From Promicromonospora iranensis (GTDB lineage: Bacteria; Actinomycetota; Actinomycetes; Actinomycetales; Cellulomonadaceae): DNA of 64,000 bases. Shown piece by piece: positions 26,330-34,556 of the stretch. Where the stretch lies: contig NZ_JAJQQP010000012.1 in the NCBI RefSeq assembly GCF_028994805.1, positions 1-64,000 of the forward strand, written 5' to 3'. Each line of letters begins with the position of its first letter. Position 1 is the first letter of the stretch. Both the position numbers and the translations under genes were made by a program. A model generated the notes under the pieces. The model was not told where the DNA came from. It worked only from the letters and a program-made list of their open reading frames with translations, and made no database searches.

Positions 26330-27409
26330 ATGACGATCGAGACCGCCAGCAGGTCGGAGCCCGCGGGCTACACAGCGTTCATCGCGGACCTGAAACATCG
26401 TGTCCGGACCACGCAGTTCCGCGCGGTGCGTGCTGCCAACACCCAGGTGCTGCGGTTGTACTGGTCCGTTGGCCGCGACATCCTCGACCGCCAGAAGAAC
26501 GAGGGCTGGGGCGCCAAGGTCGTTGACCAGATCTCGGCTGATATGCGGCGGGAGTTTCCAGGTCAGCAGGGATGGTCGCGCCGCAGCCTCTTGTACATGC
26601 GGAAGGTTGCTGAAGCGTGGCCGGCTGAGTCAGAGTTTGTGCAACAGCCTGTTGCACAATTGCCCTGGGGCCATGTCACGATCCTTCTCGCGAAGCTCCG
26701 CACCCGCGAGGACCGCGACTGGTACGCCGCCCAGGCAGTCGAGAACGGCTGGTCCCGCGCCAGCCTCGAGTTCGAGATCAAGATGGACCTCAAGAGCCGC
26801 CTGGGCTCCGCTCCCTCCAACTTCTCGACGACCCTCGAAGCCTCCGACTCCGACCTCGCCCAGCAGGTCGTCAAGGACTCCTACGTCTTCGAGCACCTGG
26901 ACCCAGGCAAGCAGATCGCGGAACGCGACCGTGAGCAGGCACTCATGGATCGGATACAGGCCACGCTGCTGGAGCTCGGGCGCGGCATGGCGTTCGTCGG
27001 GCGCCAGTTCCGGATCGAGGTCGGCGGCGACGAGTTCTTCGTCGACCTGCTCTTCTTCCACGTCACCCAGCTGCGCTACGTCGTCGTCGAGCTGAAGGTC
27101 GGGAAGTTCCAGCCGGCCCACATGGGCCAGATCGGCACCTACGTCGCGATGATCGACGGCGAGGTCCGGGATCCGGCGATACATGCACGGACGGTCGGGA
27201 TCCTCCTGTGCACCGAGCGCAACGGGGCCACGCTCGACTACGCGCTCGCGAGCACCGCGTCCCCCGTCGCGGTCGCCCTCTACGAGGGCCTGACGCCGAA
27301 GGAACGCGCAGAGCTGCCGGACCCGGAAGAGCTGGAAGCCATCATCGGCGAGGAGATCCGGGCCCACGAACCACCCGTCACCGCGCTCCCGGAACCAGGC
27401 CCGGCCTGA
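26330..27409 (+). CDS. YhcG-type PDDEXK nuclease protein (DUF1016)
   Basis: A 359-residue cytoplasmic protein. N-terminal DUF1016 region (about 15-150) has LYWSVGRDILDRQ, GWSRRSLLYMRKVAEAWP and LPWGHVTILLAKL; the C-terminal PDDEXK nuclease-like domain (about 195-330) has the D...ExK core in FFVDLLFFH and YVVVELKVGKFQPAHMGQI. YhcG proteins are linked to restriction and defence loci and to DNA repair; a cellular role is not settled. A TTGACA hexamer at 26301-26306 could be a -35, but no good -10 follows. The 3' end overlaps the convergent aroA gene by 32 bp. Confidence 0.88.
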   Translation: MTIETASRSEPAGYTAFIADLKHRVRTTQFRAVRAANTQVLRLYWSVGRDILDRQKNEGWGAKVVDQISADMRREFPGQQGWSRRSLLYMRKVAEAWPAESEFVQQPVAQLPWGHVTILLAKLRTREDRDWYAAQAVENGWSRASLEFEIKMDLKSRLGSAPSNFSTTLEASDSDLAQQVVKDSYVFEHLDPGKQIAERDREQALMDRIQATLLELGRGMAFVGRQFRIEVGGDEFFVDLLFFHVTQLRYVVVELKVGKFQPAHMGQIGTYVAMIDGEVRDPAIHARTVGILLCTERNGATLDYALASTASPVAVALYEGLTPKERAELPDPEELEAIIGEEIRAHEPPVTALPEPGPA

Positions 27410-28646
27410 ACGAACGGATCACGTCGGCGAGCACCGCGTGGAAGGTCGGGAAGGTCTTCTTCACGCAGCCCGGATCGTCCAGCGTGACTCCCGGGGCGCG
27501 CAGGCCGGCGATGCTGAAAGCCATCGCGATCCGATGGTCACCGAAGCAGCGGATCTCCGCACCGTGCGGCGCGGCAGGCTGGATCTCGATCCAGTCGGGC
27601 CCCGTCTCGACCTGCACCCCCATCGCCCGGAGGTTCACCGCGCACGCGTCGAGCCGGTCGCACTCCTTGACCCGGGTGTTGGCGACGTCGACGATCCGGG
27701 TCGGCCCGTCGGCGAAGGGCGCGATCGCCGCGAGCGTCGGCATGGTGTCCGAGATGTCGCGCATGTTGACCGTGATCCCGCGAAGTCGTCCGGTCCCGGT
27801 CCCGGTCCCGGTCACGGTCGTCGCTCCGGCGCTCTTGTCGACGTCGGCGCCCATGCGAGCGAGGACGTCGACGAACGCGTAGTCCCCCTGCAGGGCTCCC
27901 GGGCTCAGGCCCGGCACGGTGATCGACTCACCGAGCAGCGCCGCCGCCGCGAAGAAGTAGCTCGCGGACGACGCATCCGGCTCGACCTCGTACCGGTTCG
28001 CGACGTAGGTGCCCGGCTCGACCCGGTAGGTCCGGCCGGTCCGGGCGACGTCGATCCCGAACGCGCGCATCATCGCCGTCGTGATCGCGACATACGGTTC
28101 CGAGACGAGGTCGGTCACCTCGACCGTCAGACCGTCGCGCATCAGCGGACCGGCGAGAAGCAGCGCGGTGAGGAACTGGGACGATGTCCCGGCGTCGAGC
28201 CGGACGGCCCCACCGGAGAGCCCCGCGGCGTGCACGGCCAGGGGGTGATGGTCAGCCTCGCCGCCGAACTCCAGCGTCGCCCCCAGCTCGCGCAACGCCT
28301 GGGTGAGCGGAGCCATCGGCCGGCGGCGCATCTGCGCCGAGGAGTCGAACGCGTACCGACCGCTGCCGGTTGCCGCCAGGACGGGCAGGAAGCGCGACGT
28401 CGTCGCGCCGTCCCGGGTGAACACGTCGGCGGACCCGCGCGGCGGACCGGCGGGCGCACCCTCGATCTCCCACTCCGAGGCGCCCTGCCCGACCACGTAC
28501 CCGAGTGCCCGGAGCCCTTCGACGAACGCCTCGGTGTCGTCGGAGACCAGCGGTCTCACCAGGGTGGATCGCCCCCGCGCGGCCGCCGCGAGGAACAGCG
28601 CTCGTGCGGTGATCGACTTCGAACCGGGGATCTCGACGACAGTCAC
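27378..28646 (-). CDS. aroA: EPSP synthase (3-phosphoshikimate 1-carboxyvinyltransferase)
   Basis: A 422-residue shikimate-pathway enzyme joining PEP and shikimate 3-phosphate. It starts VTVVEIPGSKSITARALFLA, includes DGATTSRFLPVLA, MRRRPMAPLTQALRELGA, DAGTSSQFLTALL, MRDISDTMPTLAAI and DHRIAMAF, and ends near KKTFPTF. The usual NAGTAMRP loop reads DGATTSRF: the glycine equivalent to E. coli Gly96 is Ala, a position tied to glyphosate tolerance. GTG 28646 lies 6 nt after TACGGT. TACs repeated as CCGGTC around 27790 encode a Gly/Thr run (VTGTGTGTG). Confidence 0.9.
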   Translation of the reverse strand: MTVVEIPGSKSITARALFLAAAARGRSTLVRPLVSDDTEAFVEGLRALGYVVGQGASEWEIEGAPAGPPRGSADVFTRDGATTSRFLPVLAATGSGRYAFDSSAQMRRRPMAPLTQALRELGATLEFGGEADHHPLAVHAAGLSGGAVRLDAGTSSQFLTALLLAGPLMRDGLTVEVTDLVSEPYVAITTAMMRAFGIDVARTGRTYRVEPGTYVANRYEVEPDASSASYFFAAAALLGESITVPGLSPGALQGDYAFVDVLARMGADVDKSAGATTVTGTGTGTGRLRGITVNMRDISDTMPTLAAIAPFADGPTRIVDVANTRVKECDRLDACAVNLRAMGVQVETGPDWIEIQPAAPHGAEIRCFGDHRIAMAFSIAGLRAPGVTLDDPGCVKKTFPTFHAVLADVIRSFRPGLVPGAR

Positions 28647-28652
28647 GTCCCG

Positions 28653-28658
28653 ACCGTA
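28653..28658 (-). promoter_or_regulatory. -10 element of aroA (leaderless)
   Basis: TACGGT on the minus strand, 6 nt before GTG 28646. Confidence 0.5.
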
Positions 28659-28703
28659 GCGCCCCGCGGGCCATCGGTCCGGGAGGCCCACCCCTCGGGC
28701 CGG

Positions 28704-29375
28704 CTAGGCCCCGGGGAGCACCTCGCCGAGCGTCCGGATCCGGTCCGCGACGTCCGGGTACCGGTCGTGCCGGTCTAGCAGCACAGCGCCCAGCCCGGCG
28801 TCGAGCGGACCGTGGAAGTCCTTCTCCAGGTCGTTGCCGACCATCAGCACATCACCCGGCGCGACACCGAGGATCTCGCACGTCGCGGCGTACGCGCGCG
28901 GGTCGGGCTTGCCCGCGGGCAGGTCGTCGGACGCGACGACGACGTCGAGGTGCTCGGCCAGGCCCGTCCGGTCGAGCTTGCGCCGCTGGTGGACGGAGTC
29001 GCCGTTGGTGAGCAGCGCGACGACGAGGCCTGCGTCGCGCACCCTGCGCAAGGCGGGCACGGCGTCGTCGAACGCGATCCAGGCCCGCTCGTAGCGGGAC
29101 AGGTACCCGGTGAAGAGCTCGTCGGCCTCGTCGTCGGTGGCGTCAGCGCCCAGGAACTCGCGCACGCGAACCCGCCGCTGGTCCTGGAACGTGATCTCCC
29201 GCCGCTGGTAGCGCGCGTAGGCGTCCTCCGCGATGGTGAGCCACGCGGCTACCAGCTCATCCAGGTCGTCGAGGTGCAGACCCAGCTCGGGCAGCCAGTC
29301 GAGAAGTGCCGCCCGAGAGGCGCCCTCCTGGTCCACGAGTGTGTCGTCGAGATCGAAGAGAACGACTTTCAGCAC
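28704..29375 (-). CDS. HAD-superfamily hydrolase (subclass IA)
   Basis: A 223-residue phosphatase-like protein. Motif I is FDLDDTLVD near the N-terminus (nucleophile Asp), motif II is LLTNGDS, the lysine of motif III is in AGKPDPRAY, and motif IV is VGNDLEKDF. The helical cap between motifs I and II is of the HAD-IA type, seen in YjjG- and phosphoglycolate-phosphatase-like enzymes. Substrate unknown. GTG 29375 is followed by CTGAAAGTC (MLKVV). A 57-bp gap separates it from aroA on the same strand. Confidence 0.9.
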   Translation of the reverse strand: MLKVVLFDLDDTLVDQEGASRAALLDWLPELGLHLDDLDELVAAWLTIAEDAYARYQRREITFQDQRRVRVREFLGADATDDEADELFTGYLSRYERAWIAFDDAVPALRRVRDAGLVVALLTNGDSVHQRRKLDRTGLAEHLDVVVASDDLPAGKPDPRAYAATCEILGVAPGDVLMVGNDLEKDFHGPLDAGLGAVLLDRHDRYPDVADRIRTLGEVLPGA

Positions 29376-29514
29376 GCTCGCATCGTGTCACACGCCCGCG
29401 AGTACGCGGAGTTGGACGAGCAGGGGGTGAACTTCACCGCTGGGGCAACGTAATCGCAGGCCCGCGCGTCTCTAGACAGCGACAGACTCCTGTCCCGACC
29501 CACCTGGGGGATCC

Positions 29515-31206
29515 ATGACCGCTCACCGCTCGTCCCGATCATCACCGCGCCTGCTCACGATGGGGGTGGCCGCCGTGCTCGCCCTCGGGCTGCTCGGAGA
29601 AGGGGCTGCGACCGACGTCGCATCGGCATCGACCGTGCCGACCACCACGCCTGCGGCGCGAGAGCTGGCTGCAGCACAGCCCGGTCTCCGGTTCGCTCCG
29701 GCGTCCAAGACTGTTGAGGCCTATGCCTACGACGGTTACGTCTACCTCGACTCGGGCGTCTGGCTCGCCGCCTACGGCGAGGGTTACGAGTTCTGGGCGA
29801 AGCGCGCCAAGCCCTCCGACCCGGTCACACTCACCAAGACGGTGATCCGCGGCGAGAAGCGCACCACGAAGAAGGCGCCCGCCAAGATCGTCGACGGGTT
29901 CAACGGCTTCAAGCGGGGCCTCACGGTCCAGGTCGTCGACGCCAAGGGCAACGTCCTCACCAAGAAGACCCGCAGCCTGTGCCTCGGCGGTGAGGAGCGC
30001 CAGCGGGTCGAGCCGACCGGTAACACCGAGCCGATCTACCCCATGTGGTGCGGCGGAAACTGGTTCACCAACGCCACCGTCTCCGGGATCGAGCAGGGTT
30101 GGGCGAGCCGGCTGGACACCTACTTCGAGGTGAAGACCACGCGCACGAACCTCCGGATGACCGTGAGCATCAGCGACCCCGTCGCGAACTTCCTCGGTCT
30201 CCCCGCGGACGCCCGTTCGGTCTCGCAGCGGGTCAAGGTGGTCGACGAGTGCGGGTTCGTGGACTGCGGAGAGATGGGGGCAGCGCTCCTGGGCCAGCCC
30301 GACGAGGGCTTCAGCAGCCTGGCCGAAGGGGAGCCCACCGCCCAGGAGGAGCGGCGGCAGGCGCACACGAGCGGTGGCCACGCCGGCTCGGGCGACACCA
30401 CTCGGCCCACGCACCGTACGAACCTCTTCACGCTCCGGAACGAGCACCAGGAGCACGGCGGCGACCACCCCGCGCTCGGTCAGCCGGGATCGAAGCCCTC
30501 GACCAAGGCCCCGGCCATGGACACCCTTCCCGACCTCGTCTCGGTGCCCGCGTGGGAGATCGGTACCGAGCGGAACGGCCGTACCGACCGGCTCACCTTC
30601 AACGCCCACGAGTGGAACGCCGGACCTGCTCCCCTGGTCGTAGAGGGCTACCGGCGGGGCGCCGGCGAGGTCATGGACGCCTACCAGTTCTTCTACCGGG
30701 ACGGCAAGGAGGTCGGCAGCGCCAGGACCGGGACGATGAAGTACCACGCCGCTCCGGAGCACGACCACTGGCACTTCCTGGACTTCGCGAAGTACGAGCT
30801 CGTCAAGCCCGACGGCTCGCTGGTGACGACGAGCGGCAAGCAGTCCTGGTGCCTGGCGCCGACCGACCCCGTGGACCTGTCGGTTCCGGGTGCCACGTGG
30901 CGTCCGGACGCCATCGGCCTGGACAGCACGTGCGGCGACAGGTCCGCCCTGTGGCTGCGCGAGGTGCTGCCCGCCGGCTGGGGAGACACCTACAGCCAGT
31001 ACCAGACCCAGGCCTTCAAGCTGAACGGCGTGCCCAACGGGACCTACCAGATCAAGATCACGGTGAACCCGCGGGGTGCGTTGCACGAGCGGACCGAGTC
31101 CAACAACGTCAGCTACCGGACCGTCGTCCTCGGCGGCAGCGCCGGCAAGCGCACGGTGAAGGTTCCGCCGTACCAGGGCGTCGACACGGAGAACATCCGC
31201 TGGTGA
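29515..31206 (+). CDS. Secreted lysyl oxidase family protein
   Basis: A 563-residue exported protein. Signal peptide about 1-39 (ending VASAS). An N-terminal beta-rich region (about 60-255) is followed by a polar linker with many His and Gly (about 270-335), then the lysyl oxidase domain (about 340-550). The copper-site histidines are in HDHWHF at 416-421; downstream SWCLAPTDPVDL, GDTYSQYQTQAF and ERTESNNVSYRTVVL are family signatures. Lysyl oxidases deaminate lysine side chains with a lysine tyrosylquinone cofactor; a bacterial target may be wall or matrix protein. GGGGGA precedes ATG 29515. Confidence 0.85.
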   Translation: MTAHRSSRSSPRLLTMGVAAVLALGLLGEGAATDVASASTVPTTTPAARELAAAQPGLRFAPASKTVEAYAYDGYVYLDSGVWLAAYGEGYEFWAKRAKPSDPVTLTKTVIRGEKRTTKKAPAKIVDGFNGFKRGLTVQVVDAKGNVLTKKTRSLCLGGEERQRVEPTGNTEPIYPMWCGGNWFTNATVSGIEQGWASRLDTYFEVKTTRTNLRMTVSISDPVANFLGLPADARSVSQRVKVVDECGFVDCGEMGAALLGQPDEGFSSLAEGEPTAQEERRQAHTSGGHAGSGDTTRPTHRTNLFTLRNEHQEHGGDHPALGQPGSKPSTKAPAMDTLPDLVSVPAWEIGTERNGRTDRLTFNAHEWNAGPAPLVVEGYRRGAGEVMDAYQFFYRDGKEVGSARTGTMKYHAAPEHDHWHFLDFAKYELVKPDGSLVTTSGKQSWCLAPTDPVDLSVPGATWRPDAIGLDSTCGDRSALWLREVLPAGWGDTYSQYQTQAFKLNGVPNGTYQIKITVNPRGALHERTESNNVSYRTVVLGGSAGKRTVKVPPYQGVDTENIRW

Positions 31207-31247
31207 CTGTGCGGCACGAATGTCGCCGCGCGTCCGGCGGTCCTGCG

Positions 31248-31253
31248 TAGGCT
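31248..31253 (+). promoter_or_regulatory. -10 element of the crotonase gene (leaderless)
   Basis: TAGGCT, 7 nt before ATG 31261. Confidence 0.5.
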
Positions 31254-31260
31254 GCGCTCC

Positions 31261-32046
31261 ATGAGCGCCAGCACCACGCAGTCGGCAGTCCCGTCCGGGA
31301 GCCGCATCACCTGCAGCCTCTCGGACGGGATCGCCGACGTCCGCCTGGACCGGCCGGACAAGCTCAACGCGCTGTCGCTCGACATGCTCGGCGACCTCCG
31401 GGCGGCAGCGCGCCGGCTCGGGCGGACGCCCGGTCTGCGTGCGGTGGTCGTCTCCGGCAACGGCCGCTCGTTCTGCGCAGGGCTCGACCTCGGCGCCGCG
31501 GCCCGCAACCCGGCGGCGGTGGCGCGGGCATTCGTTCCGACGCCCCGCGGCACCAACCTGTTCCAGGAGGCCTGCTGGGCCTGGCGGCGGCTGCCCGTAC
31601 CGGTGATCGCCGCGGTGCACGGGCACGTGTTCGGCGCCGGCGTGCAGATCGCCCTCGCCGCCGACCTGCGCCTCACCACCCCGGACGCCCGCTGGTCCGT
31701 CAAGGAGGTCGAGCGAGGCCTGGTCCCCGACATGTCGGGGATCCGGGCGCTGACCCAGCTGGTGGGCATCGAGACGGCGAAGCGCCTCACGTTCACGGCC
31801 GAGGAGTTCACCGGGGCCGACGCCGGCCGGCTCGGCCTGGCCGGTACCGTCACGGACACGCCGCTGGACGAGGCGTTCGCGCTGGCCGGCCGGATCGCCG
31901 AGCGGCGCCCCGAGGCAGTCGCGGCCGCGAAGCGGTTGTTCGACCGGCGATGGTCGTCGGGCGACCGGCGCACGTTCGCCGCCGAGCGGCGGGCGCAGCT
32001 GAGACTGCTGCCGGGTGCGCTGCGGGCGCTGCGTCAGCCGCGGTAG
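31261..32046 (+). CDS. Crotonase / enoyl-CoA hydratase family protein
   Basis: A 261-residue CoA-binding enzyme. It has RLDRPDKLNALSLDML, the oxyanion-hole segment GRSFCAGLDLGAA and the second oxyanion segment HVFGAGVQIALAADLRL. At the first catalytic-glutamate position (rat Glu144) there is Gln; the second glutamate is kept in VKEVERGLVPDMSG. This suggests isomerase or other chemistry rather than simple hydration. The 3' end overlaps the convergent cyclase gene by 13 bp. Confidence 0.9.
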   Translation: MSASTTQSAVPSGSRITCSLSDGIADVRLDRPDKLNALSLDMLGDLRAAARRLGRTPGLRAVVVSGNGRSFCAGLDLGAAARNPAAVARAFVPTPRGTNLFQEACWAWRRLPVPVIAAVHGHVFGAGVQIALAADLRLTTPDARWSVKEVERGLVPDMSGIRALTQLVGIETAKRLTFTAEEFTGADAGRLGLAGTVTDTPLDEAFALAGRIAERRPEAVAAAKRLFDRRWSSGDRRTFAAERRAQLRLLPGALRALRQPR

Positions 32047-33113
32047 GCGCGCTGCAGCCGGACCGGCGCTATCCGGCCGATGCCGGGGACGTCGCGGACG
32101 GGCTGCGCGGTGAGCGCGTAGCGGGAGCTCGTGGCGAGCTTCGCGGCGGTCTCCTTGTCGACCAGGACCGTCGAGGGGTCCGACTGTTCGGTGAGGCGCG
32201 AGGCCAGGTTCACCGTCGGCCCGAAGATGTCGCCGAACCGGGACAGCACCCGCCCCCACACGAGACCCACCCGGACCGGGATCTCGGGGTCGCCGGGAGC
32301 AGCGGTGCCCAGTGCCGCGCCCGAGGTCTCGGCCAGGCCGAGCGCCACCTCGGCGCCCGTGGAGATGTCGTCGGTCACGAAGAGGACCGCGTCGCCGATG
32401 GTCTTCACGACGCGGCCGCCCGCGTTGACGATCACGTCCCGCGCACCCGCCTCGAACCGCTGCACGAACTCCGCCAGCTCCTCCGAGCCGAGCCCCGCCG
32501 TCCGCTTCGTGAACGACACGATGTCCGCGAACCCGACCGCGCGGAGCAGCGGCAGCTGATGGCTGTCGTTGCGGTCGTCGCCCCGGGAGCCGGCGAACTC
32601 GATGGCGGTGCGCCCCGTCAGCGCCGCGAGCTGACGCCGCCAGGCGTGCTCGAGCTGCCGGCTGAGCATCGCGGACATCTCGGGGAGCCGGTCCAGCGCG
32701 AGCAGGCGGGCCGACGTCTCGTCGAGCTCGTACCGTCGCGCCAGGTGCTCCACGAGCGCCTCGACCTGCCACAGCGCGAGCCGCTCGGTGGTGTGGCCCA
32801 CGGACCGGATGAAGGTCATCTGGGCGCGCTCGTCCATCTGCTCGGCCTCGAACAGGCTCGCGGCATCCTTGAGCGCCTCGACGTCGGCGTCGGTGAACCA
32901 CGTCTCCGTCGGGTGCGTGACGGGCAGTCCGATCCAGCGCCAGTAGCGGGTGACGAACTGCTTGTCGAGCCCGGTCAGCTCCACCACCTGCGACAACGTG
33001 TACCGGCGAGCGCCACCGAGCAGCGTCTCGTCGAGCCGCGCCGCGGTGTCGGCACCCGGCGCGTCGTGGTGCGCGTCGTGGTGGGTGGGAGGGGTCTCGG
33101 AATTGTGGAGCAC
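32034..33113 (-). CDS. Class III adenylate cyclase, Rv1264-like
   Basis: A 359-residue soluble protein. The N-terminal regulatory half (about 35-180: YTLSQVVELTGLDKQFVTRY, VEHLARRYELDETSARLLAL) resembles the autoinhibitory domain of M. tuberculosis Rv1264, which senses acid pH. The C-terminal catalytic domain (about 190-355) has both metal aspartates (GFADIVSFTKR; TIGDAVLFV), the purine-selecting Lys in VVKTIGD, and the transition-state Asn/Arg in GPTVNLASRL. It should make cAMP. GTG 33113 is 6 nt after TACAGT. Confidence 0.93.
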   Translation of the reverse strand: MLHNSETPPTHHDAHHDAPGADTAARLDETLLGGARRYTLSQVVELTGLDKQFVTRYWRWIGLPVTHPTETWFTDADVEALKDAASLFEAEQMDERAQMTFIRSVGHTTERLALWQVEALVEHLARRYELDETSARLLALDRLPEMSAMLSRQLEHAWRRQLAALTGRTAIEFAGSRGDDRNDSHQLPLLRAVGFADIVSFTKRTAGLGSEELAEFVQRFEAGARDVIVNAGGRVVKTIGDAVLFVTDDISTGAEVALGLAETSGAALGTAAPGDPEIPVRVGLVWGRVLSRFGDIFGPTVNLASRLTEQSDPSTVLVDKETAAKLATSSRYALTAQPVRDVPGIGRIAPVRLQRAYRG

Positions 33114-33119
33114 ATCACC

Positions 33120-33125
33120 ACTGTA
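33120..33125 (-). promoter_or_regulatory. -10 element of the cyclase gene (leaderless)
   Basis: TACAGT on the minus strand, 6 nt before GTG 33113. Confidence 0.5.
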
Positions 33126-33176
33126 GGCGGGGGCACCTTATGCACCTGCATGCATCCGCAGGACAAGCCCGCGGGA

Positions 33177-33473
33177 TCAGCTCCAGAGCGTCAGCACGAG
33201 CGGGATTCCCATGAGCACGAGCAGCATCGCGACCACGGTGACGACGTTCCACAGCCCCAGCCGCACTCCGGGCACACCGTCGTCGCGGTAGAGCAGGGCC
33301 CACACGACCAGGAGCCAGGCGACACCGGCCGCCACGAGGCCCGCCGTCGGGGTGCCGTTCGTCTGGACGATCCCCCGGTCCAGGCGGACCGTGCTGATCA
33401 GATACACGGCGACGATCGCCGCCGCGCACACGATCGCCTTCGCCACCCCGAGCGTGGCTCGACCTGCCTCCAT
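33177..33473 (-). CDS. Small three-helix membrane protein, unknown
   Basis: A 98-residue protein with three predicted membrane helices (about 8-27, 42-60 and 74-96) and short charged loops (LYRDDGVPGVRLG). GGGGAG lies before ATG 33473. Same strand as the cyclase gene downstream, 63 bp away, so the two may be cotranscribed. No family recognised. Confidence 0.7.
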   Translation of the reverse strand: MEAGRATLGVAKAIVCAAAIVAVYLISTVRLDRGIVQTNGTPTAGLVAAGVAWLLVVWALLYRDDGVPGVRLGLWNVVTVVAMLLVLMGIPLVLTLWS

Positions 33474-33606
33474 GGCATCTCCCCGCTGTCACGCACCTTC
33501 GCGTGCCTGCCGTCGCTTGGGGCGGACGTTACCGGAGACGACGTGTCCCGCGGCAGGGATTGCCACCGAATTCACCCGTCCGGCGGGCCAGTTCACCCCC
33601 GGGACG

Positions 33607-34437
33607 TCACCGGAGGTGCCAGACGTCGCCCGCGGTCACCGCCCGCTCCTCGCCCGACTCCGAGCGCACCACGAGGGCCCCCGACCCGTCCAGACCGACC
33701 GCCTCGCCCTCCAGGACACCCGCACCCCCGGCCAGCTCGGCGCGGACACGGGTGCCCAGCGTCGCCGACACGGCCGCGTACTCGTCCAGCAGGCCGGCCG
33801 CGGCGGCGTCACCGCCGGCCTGCTCCCAGCGCCGGACGACGGCGTGCACCTCACCCAGGAGCCGCACCAGCACGTCGGTCCGGTCCGGCCGCGGGTAGCC
33901 CGCGAGCGCCAGCGACGTCGCCGTCGGCACGGGCAGCTCCTCCGCGGACTGCGACACGTTGAGCCCGATCCCGAGCACCACCGCCGTCGTCCGCTGCCCG
34001 GGCGTGCCGGGTACGACCTCCGCGAGGATGCCCGCGACCTTGCGGTAGAGCCCCAGCCCGGCGATCGTGTCGACGGCGGGCAGCAGCACGTCGTTGGGCC
34101 ACTTCACGGCGGCGGTGACGCCGCCGTCGGACACCGCACGGACCACCGCGAGCCCGGCCAGCAGGGGGAGCCAGCCCAAGGCCTCGGCCGGGACGCGGGG
34201 GCGCAGCAGCACGGACACGGTGAGGCCGGCCCGCGCGGGCGTCTCCCACGAACGTCCGGCGCGTCCTCGGCCCGCCGTCTGGTGCTCGGCGACGAGGGCC
34301 GACGGCGCCGGCCACGCGGCCGGGTCGGACCGGACGGCCGTGGCGAGCTCGGCGTTGGTGGAGGAGGAGGTCTCGACCACCTCGACCCGGGAGTATCCGG
34401 GGACGGTGAGCTTGTCGAGACACAGGGACTGGTGCAC
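33607..34437 (-). CDS. birA: Biotin-protein ligase BirA
   Basis: A 276-residue enzyme that adenylates biotin and attaches it to the carrier lysine of acyl-CoA carboxylase, here AccA. Motifs: biotin/ATP loop GRGRAGRSWETP, VKWPNDVLL, KVAGILAEV and GIGLNV. There is no N-terminal DNA-binding domain, so it is the non-regulatory type. GTG 34437 (VHQSLCLDKLT) is chosen because AGAGGA lies 7 nt upstream. It diverges from accD, its usual neighbour in actinobacteria. Confidence 0.93.
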   Translation of the reverse strand: MHQSLCLDKLTVPGYSRVEVVETSSSTNAELATAVRSDPAAWPAPSALVAEHQTAGRGRAGRSWETPARAGLTVSVLLRPRVPAEALGWLPLLAGLAVVRAVSDGGVTAAVKWPNDVLLPAVDTIAGLGLYRKVAGILAEVVPGTPGQRTTAVVLGIGLNVSQSAEELPVPTATSLALAGYPRPDRTDVLVRLLGEVHAVVRRWEQAGGDAAAAGLLDEYAAVSATLGTRVRAELAGGAGVLEGEAVGLDGSGALVVRSESGEERAVTAGDVWHLR

Positions 34438-34544
34438 TCCCTCATCCTCTCCCCTCCCGCCCGGCCTCGCCCTTGGAGGAAACCCACAACACAGCGGCGT
34501 GACCCGCTGGACCCTCACGCATCGAGCCGGAGGCATCCGACAAC

Positions 34545-34550
34545 TACGCT
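34545..34550 (+). promoter_or_regulatory. -10 element of accD (leaderless)
   Basis: TACGCT, 6 nt before GTG 34557. Confidence 0.5.
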
Positions 34551-34556
34551 CGAACT

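Noticed and set aside
29542-32901. Very long antisense frame (over 1100 codons) opposite the lysyl oxidase and crotonase genes
   Set aside because: Produced by the GC bias of the real genes on the other strand; low-complexity Arg/Ala/Gly content and no motifs.
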